Shown here: piece by piece, positions 37,327-49,800 of the stretch
Numbering within the stretch: position 1 is the stretch's first letter
Layout: every line of letters starts with the position of its first letter
NCBI GenBank assembly: GCA_014058105.1
Contig: JACGCM010001655.1
Coordinates: forward strand, 2,852,001-2,916,000
Origin: Kingdonia uniflora
Taxonomy: Eukaryota > Streptophyta > Magnoliopsida > Ranunculales > Circaeasteraceae
DNA: 64,000 nt
Reading direction: 5' to 3'
Notes under the pieces: model-generated
Told to the model about the DNA's origin: nothing
The model's input: the letters and a program-made list of their open reading frames with translations, nothing else
Databases searched by the model: none
Position numbers and translations under genes: made by a program

Positions 37327-38108
37327 AGACATGTAGAAGGTGCTTCATAGTTGACAGTCTATTTTGTAGAATCAAAGTTTCTTCCTGGTCATTGTTGTGC
37401 TTCTGTAAAAGTTATAGTTGAAACTCCAATATATTACTTGATTCCAAGTATAAAAATGATGTAAAATGCTTATGTTCCTACTCATAATACCATCGTGAAC
37501 TATAAACCATCTCCCAATCAATTCCGGAGTTTTTTTTTTTTTTTTTTTTTCTTTTTGAACCATTTTGTTGAAGTTGAATATTTTAGTTTTCCAGAAGCAC
37601 TGATAAAAAGGTGGGCATGTGTGTCGTTTTGTTTTCCCCATTATTGGAATTACAGTGCAACTTGGCCTTGCCTTATCTCTTCGCGACCTTCATCTTACCT
37701 CCATTATATATACAATTGTAACAGGGAAATAAATTCTGTTTCTTCTTAATCTTCTATTATTGCCCTAAGGAGGTGTCATTGGTGCCACTGAAGGCTGTGT
37801 ATAGCATCGCTTCTGAAAGAAGTGCAAGAAGGAATCCTAAGCTCATTGCTCAAATTTCCAAAAGCATAGCATGTACAAATACTTATCTCGAGGAAAAATA
37901 TTTTAACTTGCTTTGAATTGAACTCTCCATTAATATTGGACTTGCAATCTATCCCGAAGACCAACCGGCACACAAAATTGCACAAATAGCTGTTCAATCT
38001 CTCTCTTTCTCTACACTCCAACGGTGAGTTAAAGCTCGAATTAGGGTTTCAAATCTTTAATAAAGCTGTAAATTGTTTGATTAGACTACTAACACAAAAA
38101 AGAATTTG
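37327..38108. promoter_or_regulatory. ISA3 3'UTR and dihydroorotase promoter/5'UTR region
   Basis: The two genes are only 782 bases apart on the same strand. A 22-base T run lies at about 37,530-37,551. An AATAAA at 37,728-37,733 is a possible ISA3 polyadenylation signal, though far (about 400 bases) from the stop. The dihydroorotase leader shows a CTCTCTCTTTCT tract just before 38,010, as often seen in plant 5'UTRs. No open frame here is convincing. Confidence 0.4.
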
Positions 38109-39519
38109 ATGATGATCAAGAGTTTTGTAACTACTCCGTGGTGGCAGGTATGTTTTAAGTTTGAATGGTGGTGCTTAATGCTTGAGTTGATGGGGTTCTT
38201 TTGTTGGATTTTAGGCATCGAGTTCATGTGTTAGGGTGATTTGTGTGAAGATGGAAGAGATATCGTTAGTAAGACCTGATGACTGGCATCTTCATCTTCG
38301 TGATGGTGACGTTTTAGAGGCTGTCGTCTCTCATAGGTTAGATTCGCTTAATGTTGGTCTGTTTGATGTAGTCAGGAATGTTAACGTTTCATGTCATCTT
38401 CTTACAGTGCAGGGCATTTTGGGAGGGCCATTGTGATGCCCAATTTGAAACCTCCTGTCGCCACTACAGCTGCTGCCGTGGCTTATCAGAATTTCATATT
38501 CAAAGCGCTTCCCAGGGATACTGATTTAACCCCACTTATGACTCTTTATTTAACAGATAATACTCAGCCCGATAAGATCAAGCTTCCAAGTAAGTCCATT
38601 TTCAGTCTTTACATTAACTTTGTAATTTTCACCCCTAGTACATACTAGTAAAGGGCTTTCACTATTTAAGCTCATGAAAGAATTATATATTTTCTATCCA
38701 ATAACTATTTACGAATTATTGATACCTTCAATCATATCAATGCTAAGAAAATATCTAGCTAGGTTATTCCTTACTGGCATGACACCGCTATCTACCAATT
38801 ATTTGTAATATGGAAGTCTAGTCATTTTTTTTGACAGATTAAAGAGGGTTTGGAGCATGGGACATTTATGTGTTGGGATAGCTTGTTTACACTATTACGT
38901 CATCTTTATCCAAGTTAAAAAATGAAACTTCAAACTATTTAGGCAAATGTAAATTGCAATTTAGGGGTGTTAGGCTCCATTGTAGTTGATTAATTACTAA
39001 ACTAGATGTATAGCAGAAATTCTTCGAGAAGGTTTGTTAAGCAGGAAATAAATTTTGTGTACTATCTGTCAACTTTCAGGCTTCAACCTATAAGCTCCTT
39101 CCCCACTGAAGTAGTTAAGAAACAAAATTCACAACTAAAGAGAACTAGTTTGACACGCATCCTTATCCTATATCGAGGATGTCAACAGCAAAATCTGAGA
39201 CAATTACACAAATCTCAAAAAATTTCATTTATTAGTGTACGTTAATTTCTCTTAATAATTCGTACACCTATATTTAGAGGTTAATGTTGCTTTCAGTAGT
39301 AAATTCTACCTTTGATTTTCCTTACACAAATTGGTTTTTACAGAGAGGAGTGGCGTGATTTATGCCGTGAAGTTGTATCCTGCTGGAGCTACTACAAACT
39401 CTCAAGATGGTGTTACATATCTTTTAGGAAAGTGTCTTCCTGTTCTGGAGGAGATGGTTGAGCAAAATATGCCTTTGTTGGTATATTTTCTGATGAATTA
39501 TGCTACAAATTAGGTGCAT

Positions 39520-41835
39520 ACTTATTGTTGATTACTAAGTGTGCAGAAGCGATTAACGAACACAAAATATAAAACAATATCTTTATTCAATCAAAACTAC
39601 TACTACAAGTTCTCCATCTCTCTCTCTAGGGTTCTCCCTTCTCTCAAAACGTAACATTGACCAATTCTCTCCTAGGATTCTCCTAAATATAGGAGATCCC
39701 CACCTTTCTCTACATCCCCAATAAAAAACGAAACTACAAGATTTATCATAATCTAGATTATTCTCTAGAATAAACTAAAATAACTGATAAAGGAAACTAG
39801 AGATCGATCACGAAAATGTATGCATAGGTCGTGGTCGTGACGACCCACGACTCACGACCTATCAACTTTCTCCCTCTTGGAAGAATTCGACAAGGTGGAG
39901 GAAGGTCCACCGCTGCAATTTCTGTGTTACCATAGTTGTCGCTCAGCAGCTACTCAAGTGCCTCGTCAATCTGATCATGTAGCTGATGTGACACAAGCGT
40001 CATTGGTTTCTGTGGATTAGGACACTCGCGCATCATATTCTCCGTTTTCCCACAATTATAGCAAATAACCATGTTAGCTATACCCATTGGTTTGACCACT
40101 GCTGTAGGGGTTGTTGGAGTCATAGACGTCGTAACTGTGGAAGGTGCTGTAAAAGACGAATATCCCTAAGGCTTTAATTTAACTTCAACCCGGTGAGCCA
40201 TCTCAACTATCTTCGAAAGCGATTGCGAAGAGAACGATACCATCTCATCTTGAATCCGTTTTGTAAGCCCCAAACGAAAATGACTAACCCGCTGTGCTTC
40301 GAACTCCGATAACACAACCCGTAAAGATAACATGTAAAAATCATTGGTGTAATCATTTACCGACTGGTTCCTAGCCTGTCACAAAGTTTGGAGTTTGGCA
40401 AAACTCTCCTCCTCGTAGGTACTCGGTATGAAACGACGGTATGAAACGAGTCATCATTTTCCCTCGCATAACCTCCCAATCAGTAACATACCCACGAATA
40501 TCTACGACTACTGAGCACTTTTCCACCAATTTAATGCATACCTTGTTAATTTTGTCTCAATCAAGCTGCTGCCCTTTGCTTGTGCATTTCTTGAACGCAA
40601 GCATTTTCTTAACCTTGTTAATAAAACTATCCGCGTCCGATTCCCATCAAAATTAGGTACGTTAATTTTAACGTCAGAATTTAAATTTTGGAATGCTAAT
40701 AAAATAATGGCGTTCGCTACCTAATTTTCCTGGTTACCCTGGTATCCGTATCCTTGTGTACCATACTGCGGTTGCTATCCATATCGAGTACTCCTTATTC
40801 CTGGATTTGCTTGAAACCCATCGTTTCTAGTGCGCGCCCCAAAATTACTTGGAAGAACTCCGCAACTTCGCCCTCTCCGTTTGTAGAAACCATACCTGTC
40901 CCCGTGCCATATTTGGTAAGAGTCATCTCAATATCTATTCTCAGTTGTGAACCCGTTTTCCGACGGTCATTGTCTTTGCTGACTACCTTGTCATGAATAT
41001 CGTGGTCCTTGAGGAGGCATATAAGGCGGTGACCCTGCTGACACTTGCCCTCCTGAGGACTGTCTGGTATTCTGCCAATCTCCGCTATTGGTTCCCACAT
41101 CCTGTACCACTTCTGTCAATGCCACCTGCGCTAAAACCAGGCTGTTGCGGCTGTGATTGTAGTCCCTGACTGACCCCGTTGTGGAATAAAACCTCTTGTT
41201 GTGGTCGATAATGGTTGGCTACGGGCACCATAAGTCGGCCCAAAGTACTGGTTACCTCCATAATGGTTTTGGTTGTGAGATTGTGAAGTTAGAGCTGGTG
41301 GCAGAATGGTGGCTTGTGTCTCCTACGGTATTGAAGACCCCAACATGAGTATAGTTCTGCCGAATCTGTTGAACCTGTGGAGAGTATGTCGTCGGCAGTG
41401 TTGTTACTGCGGTTGTTAATGGTGCTCTCGTTGTTGAAGCGAAGAGAGTGACCAGAGGTGCTGCCGAAAAAGAGAGAGAGAAGCCAGAGTTGTTGTTGTC
41501 GGGGAGGGGTGCCGTAGTTTCTACCGGTGGTTCAATCGGTAAACATAATGCGGGTGAGAGAGAAGAAGGACTGGAATCGAGTGGAGGAGAAGGATCAGTT
41601 CGTTGAGCTTGGTTTAAGTCATCCTCACGTGAGCTAAGTCTGCAATTGGGTCTGGGTTCGGGTGACGTCTCAAATGGGCTTGGGCTCGGGCTCCAACTGC
41701 ACTTGTGCTCGGCACGTATTGTGTTTGGTGAGGTCACGAGTGGGTTTCTCGTGCCATGCGTTCCAGTTGGCGTACTTGGTTGGGTTGCAACGAGTCGTTT
41801 CTTCTCCGACTTGAACATGCAGATTTTGTAGTGAT
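39520..41835 (-). mobile_element. Gag-only (TR-GAG-like) LTR element fragment inside the dihydroorotase gene
   Basis: Read on the minus strand, the fragment starts with a Pro/Ser/Thr-rich Gag N-terminus (41,818 downward). It then shows a Gag core (KINVPNFDG near 40,660; TKLTRYALNWWKS near 40,530; NDYTNDFY near 40,340) and a zinc knuckle CYNCGKTENMMREC near 40,020-40,065 with its His changed to Asn. Several stops break it. Gag is followed directly by a purine tract (AAGAGGGAGAAAG, about 39,870-39,885) and LTR-like sequence to about 39,520, with GAATAAAG near the end. No protease or RT exists. The right (5') LTR is absent, so the fragment ends abruptly, which suggests a deletion running from the element into the host exon. 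Confidence 0.75.
41252..41818 (-). pseudogene. Gag N-terminal region of the TR-GAG-like element
   Basis: A 188-residue open stretch that is rich in Ser, Pro and Thr, with no recognisable fold. It links, by frameshifts and stops near 41,000-40,700, to the Gag core domain further along the minus strand. Low-complexity N-termini of this sort precede the retrotransposon Gag domain in many plant gag-only elements. It is not a host gene. Confidence 0.55.
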
Positions 41836-43635
41836 TATCCGGATATGGTCGAATATATCGGTAAAAATTTGATACACTTTGTTATGTAAGGCATTTATTC
41901 ATGCTGGGGTTTGTAATCTGAAATAATCTCAATTGTGCAGGAACTGTTGCTGCTACTGTGACGCCACACCATCTTCTTCTCAATAGGAATTCACTATTTC
42001 AAGGAGGACTACAACCACATAATTATTGCCTTCCAGTACTGAAAAGAGATATCCATAGTATGTTCCAAATTTATCTTTTCATGTTGAAGAAAATTAAGAA
42101 GGTTTATATTGCATTTTTCTTGGACTGAATGGATACAACTCTTACGCTTTTAGGAAAATAGTCAAATAAACAATACTGGAGGCATGACAACACCATCATC
42201 TCGTGGCTTATCGTCGTACATTAACTTTGAGATGTTTCATTGTTTTGTTATGTGTATCTCAGTGAAACTTTACAACCATCATTTAAACACACTTCTGATA
42301 TGTCTTCACACTCAGGGTAACTTGAACCAATAATATTATGTCAAGATAGAAGCTAGTGAAAAGCACACCAATACTCCAACAAGTTATTCTTCGATATTCA
42401 TCTGATTTTACTTTTTATGTGCAAGAGTATGGGTATTACTTCACTAACAACTCTGTAGATTTTTGTTTGTATTTGACCACAAAGGCCCCAAATGTTTCTC
42501 CTGCCTCACCTTAGTTCACATTATGAGTCTACATGACTAGAAAAAGGGTGGATATGCCCTGAAATCTGGATAGTTTGCAAATTTTAAATTTTGTTATTAT
42601 CCCACGACCATCTTCAGAATGAGTTCATTTTGTTTAAAATGCATTCTGTAAAAAAGTGTAATATCTTTTTCCCCCATCTTTTGCATATTTCCATGCTCAT
42701 TGTTTGGTGAGCAAAGTTTTGGATGTCCCAGACGTTGTTTGGTTGTCTTTAAAGATGTATTTATTTATATGAAAAGTGCTGGAGTTCTCTGTTTAGGGAC
42801 ACTGATAGTTTGCCTTTATTTTTGTATCTTATGTCTCCATTACTTAAATTATTGGAATTTTTTTCATCTAGGACAGGCTATTGTATCAGCGGTGACAAGT
42901 GGAAATAAACGCTTCTTTCTCGGAACTGATAGTGCTCCCCATGAGAGAAAACGGAAAGAAAGTTCTTGTGGTTGTGCTGGTATATATAGTGCCCCTGTAG
43001 CTCTGTCACTCTATGCCAAGGTGTTTGAAGAGGTAAGTTTCTTCTCATATTTATGTTAGTATGTAGTCTTCTGAACTAGGTCATCAAGTAGTCATCAACA
43101 CCTTCCCCTTTAAACCAACATGGGGTTCTCCTTGAATTTATGGCATGAAATAGCAATGATAAATTTGTTATGCATCACAATACTCATCATAGATTTCTAG
43201 TGACATTTGCAAAATTTCAGCTTCATAAACCTGCACACTGCTACAGTTTAAAAATAAATATATATGAAGTCAATATGGTGCATTGTATTGGCGATATCAC
43301 TATGTATCGCCATTTAGGAAGACATAGTGCTGCTGTGTAGAGTCCACCATATATCACACTAGGTTATATCATAAGTTTCGACTAATCATACGTGACATTA
43401 CTATTTTTGAACTTCGGTTTAGGGATAAAAATTTCAATTCTTACAACGAATCCTATGATACGATTATTGGATATATTCTCACATTTTGCTCCAATAAATG
43501 GTACGTTGGAAATATCATCATACCTACAATGATCTTGAGTCGGGTTTGGATGGGGAAAAAACTACTGTCAGTTCATTTACCCTAGAAACTGAAAATAAAA
43601 CTGCACCCTCCAGACGATTGCCATCCCATGATATA

Positions 43636-43795
43636 GCAGTTAATGATTATGTCAATATATCGTTTAAGTTCTAAAAGAGTAAAAGGAGATTGAAGAGAGA
43701 TCTGAAGTCTGAAATGCAGTTAATGATTATGCCAATATATCGTTTAAGTTCTAAAAGAGTAAAAGGAGATTGAAGAGAGATCTGAAGTCTGAAAT
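43636..43795. repeat. 80-bp tandem duplication in the last dihydroorotase intron
   Basis: The unit 43,636-43,715 (GCAGTTAATGATTATGTCAA…) is repeated at 43,716-43,795 with one clear mismatch (GTCAAT versus GCCAAT). It lies about 75 bases before the last exon and leaves the acceptor (TTTCCAG at 43,869) unchanged. Confidence 0.9.
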
Positions 43796-44117
43796 TCTTT
43801 GGTTCTTTTATATCTGTATGAGTCTTCCCGTGTTATTAATTGACTAAATACATTGTTCGTTATTTCCAGGCGGATGCACTCGACAAGCTAGAGGCATTTA
43901 CAAGCTTCAACGGTCCGGATTTTTATGGACTTCCAAGAAATTCATCAAAGATCAAATTGAACAGGAGCCCCTGGAAAGTGCCTGAGTCTTATACCTATGC
44001 ATTTGGTGAACTCATTCCCATGTTCACTGGCCAAACCCTAGAATGGTTGCCATCCTCCAGTATTTGACCCATTTCTCATATAATTGCTCTCCACTCTCCA
44101 AAACCAAAATATAACTA

Positions 44118-44123
44118 AATAAA
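44118..44123 (+). terminator. Candidate polyadenylation signal of the dihydroorotase gene
   Basis: AATAAA occurs 51 bases after the TGA stop, in AT-rich sequence. The following stretch to 44,544 holds no gene. It contains CCACGTGTC near 44,391, a TATATATTATT and a CT-repeat just before the retrotransposon. Confidence 0.5.
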
Positions 44124-44549
44124 ACTGATGAATGTAGAGTTATTTGGTTTAATTAAAGTAACTATTATTTACGTGCATGTATGGTATAATGATTTATGCA
44201 AGAGAAGGAAACAAAGCTGCAAATTTGGTTGTATCAGAGATGGATTCAAGGCCAAACATGCTCATCTTTCCTCATGATTTTCCTGTTGATTCTAAATACT
44301 GTAAATACCACACAGTTTGTTTACTTGTATATAATACCTATTTACGTGCTTGAAAACAGGTTGACATGAAGCATTATGAAAACATCTCCACCACGTGTCA
44401 ACATCTAATTCCAGGTGACAAAACAGTCGGTTAAAATAAACGGTTATATTTTAGAAATCAAAGAGAGAAATTCGAACTGACTTAGACAACATCACTCTCC
44501 GATATATATTATTCTCTCTCTCTCTTAAAAGCTCAACCTCACTTGTCTC

Positions 44550-45121
44550 TGTAATAGCCTAATTTCATGATCCGAACTTAGTCTTTACACCAAAGATACT
44601 CAGAACGCTAATGAACAGTAAATAATTGTTGACACAAAAGTTTAGTGTGGAAAACCTTTGAATAGGTTAAAAACCACGACCTCTCTTGATGATTTTTAGA
44701 AAGATAGAGAGAACTTATTGAGATTTGATAGCTATTACAAATGATGTTCTGAATATTCGAGTATAGAGTGTTAGAGTTAAGATTTCTCTGTCCTCCATCT
44801 GGAATTCTCTGGTTCTATTTATAGGTCTTATAATATGACCGTTTGACGACCATTATTATCCTTAATGATGGACGTTATAATGTATATTTGATAATCTTTG
44901 ACCTGATTGTGTAACGGTATGATCTTATTGTTCTATAACAGCTTTATTGATGACTGTGCATTTGTTGGCTCGAACTGTTGATGTAGAGGTCGAAAGTGAT
45001 GGCTAGAACTCTGTAACTGTAATGTGTCATACACTATGCCGCATGTATGTTGACGAGGTTGAGTAGTCGTATGATAGTCGAAGATGAAGCATGAGTCCAA
45101 GATGCAGAATGAACCACTACA
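44550..45121 (-). repeat. 3' LTR of the Tat-type element
   Basis: 572 bp, bounded by GTCTC on its left and a G-rich polypurine tract (minus strand) on its right. It pairs over its full length with 59,413-59,984. Its terminal CA is intact, whereas the other copy ends AA. Confidence 0.95.
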
Positions 45122-46839
45122 ACCGCCCCCTCTCAGCCAATAATACGAGGCGCATTGTGGGCGAGTGGTGTTGGTTGAGAAGCTTCATTAATACTGTAAT
45201 TAATATATGAGAATCATTTCCAAAGCATCTTCATGAATATCTGTTTGTGGCTTTTGGGTTTTCTAGAACCAATGGTTTTAGTCAATTTTGCTGCATGAGA
45301 AATCCTCCTAACATTTGGAATTTGGAGAGTCATCTTTAATGCTGACTATAGTATAAAGAGCACTATGATTGGTATGTGATGAACCAAATATTCATCTTGA
45401 ATTTTCTTCAGCATCCATCTTTTGTTAACGGTCTTGCTGCAACTTAGGAAACTTTTGAGTGTTGAGAATATGGTAATTAACGACTAGGCATCAGTCTCGG
45501 GAGGCTAGGATTCGAATGAAGATGGAAGAATTCTTCGTCGGTATTTTGGTCAACAACCCTTGCACTTGCCGACGTCAATTTCGGTGTCCCCTACCTTTCA
45601 TGGGATGTCCTATAAGGAGGTATTGGAGGCAGAAGACAACCATTTCCAGATGGCGCGTTTCCATTATCGGCTGACATTGGGGAGGGAGCGTCGAAATGGG
45701 CTGCGGCCGCTGGCAGAGGAAGCTGTTACAACTGAAGATGAAGTGGCAGGCATTCGTCCGAGGGAGTCTCGTCGGTACCCTGCTGGTGAGTGGGGTCCTG
45801 TCTAGGAAATATGACTCTTCTGCCTTCTCTGTCATGCGGGGTGGTGGGGGTTATGGTGGAAGAGACGATGATGGAGGAGTTTTTCTTCCATGGACCATAG
45901 ATTTTTGTCATGAAAAAGATCCTTATGCCGGTGCCGTAACTCCGTCGGTGATTTCCAGTTCCCAAGCTTCTTGGACCATTCATGCAGGGGATCAGAGTTT
46001 GGAAGTTGCTTTAATTTTGCATCTTCTTCCTCGGTAGCTGCTGAGAAGTATGTCGAACGGTGATTTGATATAATTTATAAAGTAATCTGTGATCTGTCTG
46101 GAACAATAGTTATTTGTAAAATATTTTGTAAGAAATATTTGAACTAATGAAATGTTTTTGTTCTATCATCTGTATGCTGTGTCTCGAACTTTCCTCAATT
46201 TATCTTTATAAGTTTCGGTGCGTACTGGGGTAATATTTGAGAAATAAAAATTCGAACTGCGGATGAAACAAAATGGAATAAAAGGAATAGAAGTCTGTAA
46301 ATACGTAGGTGTGAGGAATGTCAGTTTGTCACGGAATATTGCTGGACAAATCAAACTGTAAGGATCTCAATATGCAGTAGTAAAGGGAATGGTGATTGAG
46401 GTTGAAAAGTAGAGAAGTTTGAAAGAGTAAGTAAACAATTGGCTTAAGATGATTGGGTGGTTGTAAGGGCATGTGTATCTTTACAACCTATTGATTCAAA
46501 TTGACTGAAAAAAGTCTTGTTGTATGGAAGTAACTGATATCTGCTTGTAGCTGCTACCCCTGGACATGCTTGATTATATGTTGCGATCTTCATATATGTG
46601 AGAATAAAATCTGAGGAGATATTTCGTAACATGGAAAGTATGACCTGTCACAATATTTACTGGCATCTGTTGAATATTTGTGTTTCCAAAATTTTGCGCA
46701 CTATATCCTTCAACAAAATCTGTGGGGCGATTTAGATTTTCATAGATCTTCGCGGTGTCTATATAAAGTATAAGTCTTTGTCTGGTATGCCATGTATCTT
46801 TTGCAGGGATAGGTTGTTGTGGAGGTAGTATAAGTAACT
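45122..46839. other. Non-coding or unreadable part of the Tat element near the 3' LTR
   Basis: This stretch lies between the 3' LTR and the first recognisable antisense exon. Overlapping short frames at 45,560-46,037 on both strands have no identifiable domain; one is Gly-rich. It may contain the promoter or first exon of the antisense gene, but nothing shows this directly. Confidence 0.4.
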
Positions 46840-49800
46840 ATGGTGAGGCCGCGTTCTCAGCGTGTTCGTTATACAATGGAAGGTAGGTTCCATATCAAGG
46901 TCGCTAAACTTTGTGAACGATACTTTCATCAGTTGCCTTACGATGCCGTTTTATCAGAATGGCCGTTGAAGCTCGGTGGTTTAGATCATGAAGGCAGGTA
47001 TGCAGAGTATGACCGCTTTTTTTGGTATGATATGTTCTGTGAGCTGCTGTTGGATTTAACTTTATGAGAAAAAGCTGTTCAAGAGATCGTACGGGACAAG
47101 CTTGCTGAAGAAGATGAGAGAGCAACGGGATGGGAGATAATGCCATGTGGTGTGGTGAATCATCCAGGCTACTTTAAATATAACTATATATGATTGTAAA
47201 CTGTGAACTTTGAGAGTTCGAGATAAATAAGTACTCTGTTTGCAGTAATCTATTTTTGTTATCTGTTAAATGTAGAATGAGGCAGATTGAATCTGCGAAC
47301 TGAAATGAATAAGATCAAGGTGTTTGTGGATTGTTCATATGGCAGCTATTTTAGGAATGTCATATATATGCTGGTATGATCTTGTATAAAAGTAATGTGA
47401 CTAGTCATGTATACTGCTTTGGGAAAGAGGGGCATAATTTTTTAATGGCAGACAATAGAGACAGACGTGATGACAGTAGACATTATCACATAAGTCATGA
47501 TGATGCTGTGAGATAAAAATACGTGCCTGTAAAGACAGTAAGGGTGATTGACACGTGTCTGAAGGAGCCATCGTTTCGTAAACCGAGGGAGTGTGTAAAA
47601 ACTTGTATCTCTCTCCCTCATAAATTATCTACAATTACATAGAGAAATTTTTTTATGTAACCCATATCTCCAGAGAGAGGAAACGTTTGAGTTCCGAGTG
47701 TGATCTGGTAGGGAAAACTTCATCTGATGATAGAAATATGATAGAAAAACGACAGGAGCGGTTAATTTCTGTGAAACGTTTGGGTAAAGTAGAAGGTTGC
47801 GGTTCTTCAGGCACAGGTTAGTGATTTGTTCTTTTGTTTTGTTTATGTATGTTGTAATCTGTATATGATTTTGATTATATATTGCTATGGTATGAGAGTA
47901 ATTTTGGGATATCCAAAGGTTGAGAATGTAGGGTATATCTGAGGAATTGCCTATAGTTTTCTGTTTATACACAAGTTTTAGGTATATGCATAGAATATAG
48001 AGAGAGAAAAATGCTTTTTTGGAAAAGAAGAGGGAAAGTTAAAAATGATTTACTGTTGTTTTTGGAAAATTTGAAAGCAAATATTTTGACTGGGTAAAAA
48101 ATATGGGTGGGGCTGTTTCTGCTGTGTGTATAGTATAACATCTAATGTAGAGACAATGATAAAATATTTTGTGTATCTGTAAGTCCAGTATGTGTTCAAA
48201 ACCCATAAATCCTATGAGTAAATCTGCAGTATTATCAAGTTCTGAGGAAACATCATCGTCGGGGAGGGATGGCGATTGTAATATAATGGAAGAGACTATA
48301 GATAAGATAGAAGTTACTGTAGGTATAGAAGCTAGGGGACCCAGTAAAGTAGAGAGGGTTATAGAAGAAGAGGATACGAAGGTGAAAGATAAATTATTTT
48401 TCATATACCCTGATAGAGTAGATGTAGGGAAAAAATTTCTAAAAAATAAAAGGAAATTACAAGGAGAGTGGGGAAACTATCTAATGGACCAAGGCCGGCG
48501 GTTTAGGGTCTATGATCCAGGGAAAGGCGAGGAAATGGTATACTACCAGGTTCCTTGCTAGGATAAGCGGAAAAAGAAAGGAAATTGATGATGATGTAAA
48601 TACTTAATACTATAATGCTGCGGGGATGACATGCCCGAATGATGAGTTTTTGTGCTATCTGAATCAGGTCGTTTATGGCCTTAGAATCCATCTGACCTTC
48701 TTTCAGAAAGGGGTTATGAATGTATTGCAGTGCTGCCCTGCCCAATTGAATGAGAATGTATATGAAATGATGAGGGTGCGCGAGGCATTGAATGAGAAAT
48801 GGAAAAGAGAAGGGACTGTCAAGCAGTTCGAGGCTGATGACGTGTTAAAATTTTATAAATGGAAGTTCGTCAAAGGTTGTAATAGTTGTTACCTGCATAG
48901 TGATTCTTCTAGGCCAAATTTTTTTAACTTCGAATCTGCGGGTAGACCATGGAGCGACCACCTTGTATGGGTAGGGGGCAACTGTATGTAGGTTCCAGAT
49001 GAGCCAGGTCTCAACCTGAACCATAAATATTATAATCTGAGTAAGTAATATTTGTCATCTTCGACCAACCATCAGCGTGTCTTCGAGCTACTAAACATTG
49101 TCTTATTTCTTGTTTATCAGGTTCCAATCCGACATTGCTGCCTGATAATACCAGCTTGTTTGATTGTGCAGCTCTTAAACAGGTTGAGTTAAAGTGGGTA
49201 CTGGGTAAGTTAGGTATCCAGAGGGATAAGAGGGTAGACTCCATAGGGCCTAAAGTTCAACGAGATCATGAGAATCAAGCTATGGTTGAAAAGAAAAAGG
49301 CTCGTTTGTCTGTAGATGATGTCACTAGTCTTCCTCCGCCTGGGCCAGAAAATACAAATGTAAAACGGGTGATGCGGAGGTCAAGAAAGTTGGCTCTGGA
49401 AGCTTTCGTGTCTACTGTGGGGGTAGTCCCAGAGAAAGAGGTCGTTAAATCTGCTGCTGGGGACGTAGTAGAGGAGCAGGTAGTGAGTGAGGTCGCTCCT
49501 CCAGATTTGGGCTCGCTTAAAAGGAAGTGGCATGAAGGTGAAGGAAGTAATCGTACTAATGCCAAAGCTGCGGCCAAGATGAGAGAACTGGAACAACAAT
49601 ACTGCACAATGGTGGGGGCTTATCCTCAGCAGCTCGATGAGGTATATCAAGAACAAACTTTTGTGGTATGTATTGAAATCTTTGATGTATTGTATTTGGA
49701 ATATAATTTGTTGTTCTGAACTTGTGTATTTGTATTGACAGCTCGATACTGATGAAGGGGGCGATGAAGTTCATTGAGAAGAGGAGCCAGGAGTTCGGAG

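Larger units (their letters stand above)
38109..44067 (+). pseudogene. PYR4: Dihydroorotase (pyrimidine synthesis, PYR4-like), zinc-site exon lost
   Basis: Dihydroorotase closes carbamoyl-aspartate to dihydroorotate, step three of pyrimidine synthesis; in plants a PyrC-type, organelle-targeted enzyme. Exons: 38109-38147, 38215-38336, 38408-38589, 39344-39480, then 41941-42057, 42872-43032, 43870-44067. Present are the leader and DWHLHLRDG (zinc His-x-His), [13 protein letters not shown] (bridging Lys), [20 protein letters not shown] (catalytic Asp) and a normal C-terminus. The exon between [15 protein letters not shown] and [11 protein letters not shown] is missing. After the acceptor at 39,511-39,513 only GTG CAT (Val-His) remains, then transposon sequence. 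In E. coli PyrC the lost segment holds His139 and His177, both zinc ligands. The upstream exons total 480 nt and end in phase 0, while the 41,941 exon needs one carried base, so skipping shifts the frame. Every other exon is intact and in phase, so the damage looks recent. Another copy elsewhere or an assembly error are alternatives. Confidence 0.82.

Noticed and set aside
37530..37552. Poly-T run as the tail of a minus-strand retroposon
   Set aside because: No target duplication or LINE/SINE sequence adjoins it; probably a simple homopolymer in the ISA3 3' region.
39520..41940. A hidden intact zinc-site exon of dihydroorotase
   Set aside because: I looked on the + strand for HGE and EH(I/V)TT codons between 39,520 and 41,940 and found none; the interval reads as Gag/LTR on the minus strand.
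44150..44545. Promoter and 5'UTR of a new gene
   Set aside because: It has an ACGTG motif, a TATA-like stretch and a CT tract, but the sequence is cut by the retrotransposon and no coding region follows on the far side.
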